Source of the DNA: JAZDCZ01 sp046757925
GTDB taxonomy: Bacteria; Gemmatimonadota; Gemmatimonadetes; Gemmatimonadales; GWC2-71-9
Length of the DNA: 10,547 nucleotides
Assembly (NCBI GenBank): GCA_046757925.1
Contig: JBHHZE010000083.1
Location: 1-10,547 of the forward strand
Reading direction: 5' to 3'
This document shows, one piece after another, positions 5,846 to 10,547 of this stretch (position 1 is the first letter of the stretch; every line of letters starts with the position of its first letter). The translations under genes were made by a program, and so were the position numbers. The notes below the pieces were generated by a model. It had not been told where the DNA came from. It saw nothing but the letters and a program-made list of their open reading frames with translations, and ran no database searches.

Positions 5846-6958
5846 TTAGGCGACTAGCCAGTAGGAGAGAGCTGCTACGATAGCGGCGCAGGGGACGGTG
5901 ATTATCCAGGCAAAGCCGATGTTCCTTACCACCCGCAGATCGGCCTTTCCGGTCGCGAGCCCGATGCCGAAGAGCGAGCCCACCGACACGTGAGTGGTCG
6001 AGACGGGCATGCCGATCAAACTGGCGCCGATCACCAGACTACCGGTTGTCAGGTTCGCGGCCAACCCCTGACCAGCATTCATGCCGGTGATCCTCCGGCC
6101 CATGGTGTTGGCGACGTGATGGGCGTTCAGCAATCCACCCAACGCCATTGCTACACCGAGCAATATGAGGCCCCACTGGATGTCAACGAAGCGAATCACG
6201 AGAAGCAACGCCGCGATTTTTGGAGTGTCATTTAGGCCGCGGGCAAAGCTCACGATGCCGGCACTCAAGTAATGGGCAACGTCGGTAAATCCTTGCCAGC
6301 TGGCGCCCAGGAATTGTCCCACGTACAACTCCTTGCAACGTTCCTCCTGGTTGACAGCGACGTCGAGCGACGTTTCCGATCTCGCGAGCGCCGTGACTCC
6401 ACCCCCTACCGATACCAGTGCCCGCACCGGTTCGCCTACGCAGACGCATGTGTCCTTCTCTATCCCCAGCGTTTGCCGCAGATAATGGAACGCAGCCCAG
6501 AGCGGTCCGGCCACCGCAACCGCCAAGAGTGGGCTCACCAACAGGGGGATCAGGAACGTCGTTGCGAGTACACCGTACTTCACGTTACCGTGGGTGGCGA
6601 TGAGGCCCGCGCCGAGTATGGCTCCGACCAGACCGTGTGTAGTGGAAATGGGGAATCCCAAGATCGCGGCCAAGATGACCGTGGCTCCTGCCCCAACAGC
6701 GATCGCCAGCAGGAACGCCTCACCGCCCGCAACGCTATCGGGCACCAAGCCCTTACCGGAGAAGGCAGACAACAGCGCGGAGGCTAGAAAAACCGATGCC
6801 ACGGATCCCAGGAAGGTGGTGATCGTTCCCCAAGTGATGGCGGTTGGGTAATTGGCGGTGTCGCTGCCCAGGAGCGATGCTACGCCCTTGAAGTTATCGT
6901 TGGCGCCATTCGAGTATGCCAGGAAGCACGTGGCGGCGAACAGCAACAGACTAAGCAA
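5846..6958 (-). CDS. PiT-family inorganic phosphate transporter
   Basis: A 370-residue inner-membrane protein with about 10 hydrophobic segments and the duplicated PiT signature. The first half has AYSNGANDNFKG (14-25) and GFPISTTHGLVGAILGAG (101-118). The second half has FARGLNDTPKIAAL (238-251) and GMPVSTTHVSVGSLFGIG (316-333). These GANDxxKG/STTHxxVG pairs define the low-affinity phosphate/cation symporters. The central cytoplasmic loop carries CVCVGEP (171-177) and a further Cys at 208. The only start in the frame is the TTG at 6958, because an in-frame TGA lies four codons upstream. GTGAG lies about 10 nt before it. The usual companion PhoU/DUF47 regulator is not adjacent. The gene is divergent from the S9 peptidase gene. 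Confidence 0.93.
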   Translation of the reverse strand: MLSLLLFAATCFLAYSNGANDNFKGVASLLGSDTANYPTAITWGTITTFLGSVASVFLASALLSAFSGKGLVPDSVAGGEAFLLAIAVGAGATVILAAILGFPISTTHGLVGAILGAGLIATHGNVKYGVLATTFLIPLLVSPLLAVAVAGPLWAAFHYLRQTLGIEKDTCVCVGEPVRALVSVGGGVTALARSETSLDVAVNQEERCKELYVGQFLGASWQGFTDVAHYLSAGIVSFARGLNDTPKIAALLLVIRFVDIQWGLILLGVAMALGGLLNAHHVANTMGRRITGMNAGQGLAANLTTGSLVIGASLIGMPVSTTHVSVGSLFGIGLATGKADLRVVRNIGFAWIITVPCAAIVAALSYWLVA

Positions 6959-7185
6959 AGTAGATTCTCACGAAAAAAAGGTGACGACGTTGGGCATGAT
7001 CACTATGATGAAACGGTTACGGGCTCGGTTGAGTTCCCGGACTGGCTCCTGGTGTTCCAGTCTTTACGGCGTCTGGTCCTGGGTATGGTGGAAGGTTTTG
7101 ACTCATGCAGCTGGTTGCTTAACCTTGATGAAGACGGCATCATCGTCTCTGTCCTGTACTGATCTGTGGATCCCGAGGCCTTGTA
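6959..7185. promoter_or_regulatory. Divergent promoter region, phosphate transporter / S9 peptidase
   Basis: These 227 bp separate the two divergent starts. For the rightward gene, TTGACT at 7098-7103 and TAACCT at 7120-7125, with a 16-bp spacer, is a weak sigma-70-like pair. GAGG at 7175-7178 is its Shine-Dalgarno. The hairpin AGACG/CGTCT at about 7132-7148 would lie in that leader. Near the transporter there is an A7 run (T7 on the minus strand) at 6973-6979 and an imperfect palindrome CATGATCACTATGATG at about 6995-7010. No Pho-box-like repeats were recognised. Confidence 0.3.
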
Positions 7186-9504
7186 ATGAATAACCGTGTG
7201 TTCCTTCTGGCGTTGTTCCTGGCGGCAACTCCTGCTGTCGCACAACAAACGCGGCCGCGTGCGCTGACAGCGGCCGACTACGCGCACGCCGAGAGTTTCT
7301 TGCGTGCCAACACCACGCCGCTCGTACTGGGCGGTGCGGTTCGCCCGATCTGGCTTCCGGACGAACGGCTGTGGTACCGCAACACGATCCGCGATGGTTC
7401 GGAGTACGTGCTGGCCGATCCGGCGAAGCGTCGCCGCACGCGGGCCTTTGACCATGGCAGATTGGCCCGAGCGCTTGCGGCAGTGGCCGACACGGTGTTT
7501 GACCCGCTTCATCTGCCGCTGGCTGGGCTGAAGTTTGCGCCCGGCGGGCAATCGATAGAGTTCGACATCGGAGTGCAGCACTACACGTGTGATATCGATG
7601 CCTATGACTGCACCGCCGAGCAGAGGGGAAGTCGCCGGGCAGCACGCAACGTCGTGATCTCGCCGGATGGCCGGCTTGCTGCGTTCATCCGTGACTACAA
7701 CCTCTGGGTGCGAGATCTCGCGACAGGGCAAGAGACGCAACTAACCACGGACGGCGTCAAGGACTTTGGATACGCCACCAACAATGCGGGATGGATCAAG
7801 AGCGACCGTCCAGTGCTTCTCTGGTCGCCCGATTCCAGGAAGATTGCCACGTTCCAGCACGATGGTCGCGGTGTCGGTGAGATGTACCTGGTCTCGACCG
7901 AGGTGGGACACCCTAAGTTGGAGGCGTGGAAGTATCCCCTGCCTGGCGACAGCGTCATCTTCAGAATTCACCGGGTCGTGATCGATCTCGATGGGCCGCG
8001 CGTGGTCCGACTCCAGCTGCCACCCGATCAGCACCGCTCTTCCATCTGTGACCACGTGGCCTGTCGCGGTGGGGGTTGGGCCGATGTGGAGTGGAGTCCC
8101 GACGGTTCGCAACTCGCATTCGTCTCTACGTCGCGCGATCACAAGCACGAACAGTTACGCATCGCCGACGTGGAGACCGGCAGAGTGCGCGACGTGCTGG
8201 AGGAGACCGCGGAGACGTTCTTCGAGTCGGGCTTCAACCGCATCAACTGGCACGTCCTGACCGGCTCGAACGAGGTCATCTGGTTCTCGGAGCGCGACGA
8301 TTGGGGGCATCTGTATATGTATGATTTGCAGAGCGGTCGCCTCAAACACCGTATCACCCAAGGCGATTGGAATGTACTCCAGGTGCTGCGTGTCGACGAA
8401 GAAGACCGCAAGCTCTACTTCACCGGCGCGGGACGCGAGCCAGGAGATCCCTACTTTCAATATCTGTACAGCATCCGTATGGACGGGACGCATCTCACAC
8501 TGCTCACGCCGGACAGTGCGAATCACACGGTGACGTTTGCGCCGTCGGGGCGCTATTTCGTGGACAGTTATTCCACCCCCACCATTCCTCCGGTGACGGT
8601 TGTGCGCGATACCCAAGGTCACACCGCGGTGGTGCTGGAGAAGGCAGACATTTCGGGCCTCGTTGCCGGCGGCTGGCATCCGCCTACGCCGATAGTGGTC
8701 AAGGCTCGCGACGGCAAGACCGATCTCTACGGTCTCATGTACAGGCCGGCGAATTTCGATTCGACCAAGTCATATCCGGTGCTCAACTACGTGTACCCGG
8801 GTCCTCAGACGGGAAGCGTGGGGAGCCGCAGCTTCAGTGCATCGCGCAGCGACAAGCAGGCAATCGCAGAACTGGGGTTCATCGTGGTAGAGGTGGATGC
8901 CATGGGTACTCCCATGCGGTCCAAGTCGTTCCATGCGGCCTACTACGGCAACATGGGTGACAACGGCATTCCCGACCAGATCGCGGCTATCAAGGAATTG
9001 GCGGGGCGGTACTCATGGATGGACCTGGACCGGGTGGGGATTTGGGGACACTCGGGCGGAGGCTTTGCGGCCGCCGACGCAATAATGCGCTATCCCGATT
9101 TCTACAAGGTGGCGGTGTCGGAGGCAGGTAATCACGACAACCGGGAATACGAGGACGACTGGGGCGAGAAGTGGCAGGGACTGCTGGAGACTTACTCTGA
9201 CGGTACCACGAACTACGACAACCAGGCGAACCAGCTTCTGGCAAAGAACCTGAGAGGCAAGCTACTCCTGGCCCACGGCACCATGGACAACAACGTGCCG
9301 CCGTACAATACGCTCCTCGTTGTGGACGCCCTCATCGCTGCGAACAAGGACTTCGATCTCTTGATGCTTCCGAACCGCCGCCACGGCTTCGGGCGCGAGC
9401 CGTACATGATGCGTCGCAGGTGGGACTACTTCGTGCGCAACCTGCTCGGCGCCGAGCCACCTAAGGATTATCGGATCGGGGTGCGGGAGACACCGGTGTT
9501 TTAG
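7186..9504 (+). CDS. Secreted S9-family (DPP-IV-type) serine peptidase
   Basis: A 772-residue protein. Residues 1-20 are a signal peptide (MNNRVFLLALFLAATPAVAQ). Residues of about 110-500 form the DPP-IV N-terminal beta-propeller, with repeated blades such as VVISPDGRLAAF, LLWSPDSRKIATF and VEWSPDGSQLAFVS. Residues of about 550-765 are the alpha/beta-hydrolase peptidase domain. The catalytic triad is complete: Ser623 in GHSGGG, Asp701 in HGTMDNNVPP, and His733 in NRRHGFG. The periplasmic role would be cleavage of short peptides entering the propeller pore, in protein scavenging. The stretch that in classical DPP-IV carries the Glu-Glu amino-terminus clamp (DWVYEEE-like) reads DFGYATNNAG at 193-202, so strict dipeptidyl exopeptidase activity is doubtful. 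Cys pairs at CDIDAYDC and CDHVAC could form disulfides. The ATG at 7186 has GAGG at 7175-7178. The stop is 10 bp from the stop of the convergent DUF3179 gene. Confidence 0.94.
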   Translation: MNNRVFLLALFLAATPAVAQQTRPRALTAADYAHAESFLRANTTPLVLGGAVRPIWLPDERLWYRNTIRDGSEYVLADPAKRRRTRAFDHGRLARALAAVADTVFDPLHLPLAGLKFAPGGQSIEFDIGVQHYTCDIDAYDCTAEQRGSRRAARNVVISPDGRLAAFIRDYNLWVRDLATGQETQLTTDGVKDFGYATNNAGWIKSDRPVLLWSPDSRKIATFQHDGRGVGEMYLVSTEVGHPKLEAWKYPLPGDSVIFRIHRVVIDLDGPRVVRLQLPPDQHRSSICDHVACRGGGWADVEWSPDGSQLAFVSTSRDHKHEQLRIADVETGRVRDVLEETAETFFESGFNRINWHVLTGSNEVIWFSERDDWGHLYMYDLQSGRLKHRITQGDWNVLQVLRVDEEDRKLYFTGAGREPGDPYFQYLYSIRMDGTHLTLLTPDSANHTVTFAPSGRYFVDSYSTPTIPPVTVVRDTQGHTAVVLEKADISGLVAGGWHPPTPIVVKARDGKTDLYGLMYRPANFDSTKSYPVLNYVYPGPQTGSVGSRSFSASRSDKQAIAELGFIVVEVDAMGTPMRSKSFHAAYYGNMGDNGIPDQIAAIKELAGRYSWMDLDRVGIWGHSGGGFAAADAIMRYPDFYKVAVSEAGNHDNREYEDDWGEKWQGLLETYSDGTTNYDNQANQLLAKNLRGKLLLAHGTMDNNVPPYNTLLVVDALIAANKDFDLLMLPNRRHGFGREPYMMRRRWDYFVRNLLGAEPPKDYRIGVRETPVF

Positions 9505-9532
9505 TCGGCGGCCACTACGTCGTACCGCCGAT
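9505..9532. terminator. Inverted repeat between convergent genes, possible two-way terminator
   Basis: TCGGCGG (9505-9511) and CCGCCGA (9525-9531) form a 7-bp GC-rich stem with a 13-nt loop, just after the peptidase stop and across the last codons of the DUF3179 gene. There is no T-run on either side, so it is only a weak candidate for ending both transcripts. Confidence 0.3.
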
Positions 9533-10360
9533 CGTACAACCGGGATAGGTATACGCAAACCCATACCAACGGGTGAACAGCTGAAACGGTCGCTCACCGT
9601 TTTCCCAGTGCGCACTCGGTATATGGTCACGCTCGCCGATCGAAATATGGACGATCCGCCCGCCCCAAGAATCATTTAGGCCGGTGTCGATCGCTGCCAT
9701 GGGATAGAACCGGGCTTCTCCGTCGTGCACCACGCCCAACCCGTGTGTCATATGTGGCAGCCGGTCGTCCATTTCGCCCATCGTCTTGCGAAACCCGGGT
9801 GGCAAGAAGCCTTTCTTGCGCATTACCAGCCTGTATAGCCTGCCCATCAGCCACACACGCATCGCCGGGCGCGAGCGTGCCAACTGCAGATCGGGGTGAT
9901 CGGCGAGTGCAGCGGCAGCGTTGGTCATCGTGACCGCCCATCTTGCGAGATGCTCACCGGCAATCGGGCCGTAGACCGCTTCTCCCCTAATGTGGTCCCA
10001 GTAGGTACCGGTCTCGTCATCGATGAGAAGGACGAGACCGTCGTACAGGCCGCCGGCACTGAAGTGGTGAACTCGTCCATCTATCACGGGGGTCAGACCG
10101 ACCCCGCTGTGACACACGCTTCAGAACGCAACCAAGTACGGCTCGCCGCCGAGCTCGCCTTGCGCGACGTGGTGATACGCCATCTGCATGATCGAGAACG
10201 CAAGTCGCTCGGTCCCGCGCTCTATGACGAGAAGTTCCTCATCGTCCCGCAGCCCTGCGGCTGCCAAGCGGAGGGTTCGATTCGTAACACGGAAGCGTTC
10301 GAATGTATCGGGCCCTCGCAGCATGGCGCGGGAAACGTCGAATGGTTTGGACGAACTCAT
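9515..10360 (-). CDS. DUF3179-family selenoprotein (in-frame TGA = Sec80)
   Basis: Read as one gene of 281 residues with an in-frame TGA at 10123-10121 (codon 80). The ATG at 10360 has AAGGAG at 10370-10365 with a 4-nt gap, a strong start. The first half fits DUF3179: VIERGTERLAFSI (45-57), QGELGGEPYLVAF (67-79), then U-S-V-C-HSGVG (80-87) where family members have CxxCxSG, then AGGLYDGLVLLIDDETGTYWDHI and GEAVYGP. The C-terminal part repeats the family opening in weaker form (GVVHDGEARFYPM...LNDSWGGRIVHIS). No signal peptide or membrane helix is present, so it is probably cytoplasmic. The UxxC/CxxC motif suggests redox or metal chemistry, but the function is unknown. Only the TGA breaks the frame, both halves keep family motifs, and a SECIS-like hairpin follows at once. 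I recall, unverified, that public databases name some DUF3179 members (seleno)proteins. A nonsense mutation is the main alternative. Confidence 0.82.
10082..10114 (-). promoter_or_regulatory. Bacterial SECIS-like hairpin after the in-frame TGA
   Basis: On the minus strand, the apical stem GGGGUC (10105-10100) pairs perfectly with GACCCC (10094-10089) around the 5-nt loop GGUCU (10099-10095). Below it, UGUCAC (10114-10109) pairs with GUGAUA (10087-10082) with one G-U, leaving AGC on one side and a single C on the other. The loop begins 21 nt after the TGA. Bacterial SECIS elements lie directly downstream of the UGA inside the coding region and have a small loop with G at the first or second place, followed by U. 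E. coli fdhF has AGGUCU, which contains this same GGUCU. SelB bound here would deliver Sec-tRNA to the paused ribosome. The structure was read by eye and not folded by program. Confidence 0.78.
10121..10123 (-). other. Recoded UGA codon (selenocysteine)
   Basis: The codon order on the minus strand is TTC-TGA-AGC-GTG-TGT-CAC, that is F-U-S-V-C-H. The TGA falls at the first cysteine of the family CxxC motif, the place where Sec replaces Cys in redox selenoproteins. Gene callers will report two ORFs, with the second beginning at the GTG of 10117-10115. That GTG has no Shine-Dalgarno and would drop the motif. Confidence 0.8.
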
Positions 10361-10364
10361 TGCT

Positions 10365-10370
10365 CTCCTT
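10365..10370 (-). promoter_or_regulatory. Shine-Dalgarno AAGGAG of the DUF3179 selenoprotein gene
   Basis: A near-consensus AAGGAG lies 4 nt before the ATG at 10360. It fixes the start at 10360 and rules against the longer frame from 10396, whose added residues are an Arg-rich, unconvincing tail. A strong start in front of the short 79-codon segment also argues that the whole gene is still translated. Confidence 0.75.
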
Positions 10371-10523
10371 CGGGATTTGAGCCGTCGTCGACTCATCCGG
10401 TGAACATGATTGGCACGTACGGACGTCGCTACTCCGGGAGATTGTCTTGTCTCCAGTCATCGAATTCGCAAGTTTGTAATCTACCGGGTTTTTCTTGTTC
10501 AACCTCAACTGACAGGATTGGAA

Positions 10524-10547
10524 ATGAGTGAAGTCAAGACAGCCAAG
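10524..10547 (+). CDS. Start of a rightward gene (partial, runs off the right edge)
   Basis: The ATG at 10524 is followed by eight open codons (MSEVKTAK) to the window edge. AGGA at 10514-10517 sits 6 nt before it, a well-spaced ribosome-binding site. The gene is divergent from the DUF3179 gene, and the 163 bp between the two starts should hold both promoters. TAATCT at 10477-10482 is a possible -10 without a clear -35. The product cannot be named from eight residues. Confidence 0.45.

Noticed and set aside
7003..7740. 245-codon minus-strand frame opposite the start of the S9 peptidase
   Set aside because: Antisense shadow of a well-supported gene. Its translation is Arg/Gln-rich with no domain.
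9515..10396. Two separate genes (10396-10121 and 10117-9515) instead of one DUF3179 gene
   Set aside because: They are in the same frame, separated by one TGA and two codons. The second would start at a GTG without a ribosome-binding site and would cut the CxxC motif in half.
9896..10531. 211-codon plus-strand frame opposite the DUF3179 gene
   Set aside because: Antisense to a gene with clear family motifs. It has no ribosome-binding site or recognisable fold.
1..10547. tRNA, rRNA, CRISPR, insertion sequence or phage genes
   Set aside because: None was recognised by eye: no cloverleaf-like arms with CCA context, no regularly spaced repeats, no transposase or integrase motifs.

Overview
The window is GC-rich bacterial chromosomal DNA with dense genes, short intergenic gaps and several GTG/TTG starts. 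Nothing in it suggests a phage, plasmid, insertion sequence, CRISPR array or RNA gene. The style of the secreted S9 peptidase, the signal peptides ending in AAQ/AQQ and the gene mix fit Gemmatimonadota or a relative. That placement is inferred from recalled family resemblance, because the window holds no marker gene.

Layout. (1) At the left edge, positions 1-69 hold the start of a minus-strand exported protein, followed by about 360 bases without a supportable gene. (2) Plus strand, 427-2770: a class I SAM-dependent methyltransferase and a Wzx/MATE-type polysaccharide flippase, which look like the tail of a surface-glycan locus. (3) Plus strand, 2898-4348: a GntR/YtrA-type repressor followed after 2 nt by an SPFH/slipin membrane protein, probably a self-regulated membrane-stress pair. 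(4) Minus strand, from 6958 down to 4345: a PiT phosphate transporter, a small four-helix membrane protein (DUF4199-like), a decayed DinB-family gene and a flavin reductase-like protein. The last of these meets the slipin gene tail to tail, with overlapping stop codons. (5) Plus strand, 7186-9504: a secreted S9/DPP-IV-type serine peptidase with a complete catalytic triad. (6) Minus strand, 10360-9515: a DUF3179 protein. (7) At the right edge, the first eight codons of a plus-strand gene start at 10524.

The most notable feature is the DUF3179 gene. A plain ORF caller splits it in two because an in-frame TGA (10123-10121) sits exactly where the family has the first cysteine of its CxxC motif. 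Fifteen nt after the TGA a strong two-part hairpin begins. Its apical loop, GGUCU, matches the loop of the classical E. coli fdhF SECIS element as I remember it. The reading frame stays open for 201 codons after the TGA, and a near-perfect Shine-Dalgarno precedes the ATG. The best reading is one 281-residue selenoprotein with Sec at position 80 in a UxxC motif, not two genes or a pseudogene.

The other blocks look like independent housekeeping and accessory units and do not form one pathway. The one clear decay event is the DinB gene, which keeps its two conserved ends but has lost its middle and its frame.
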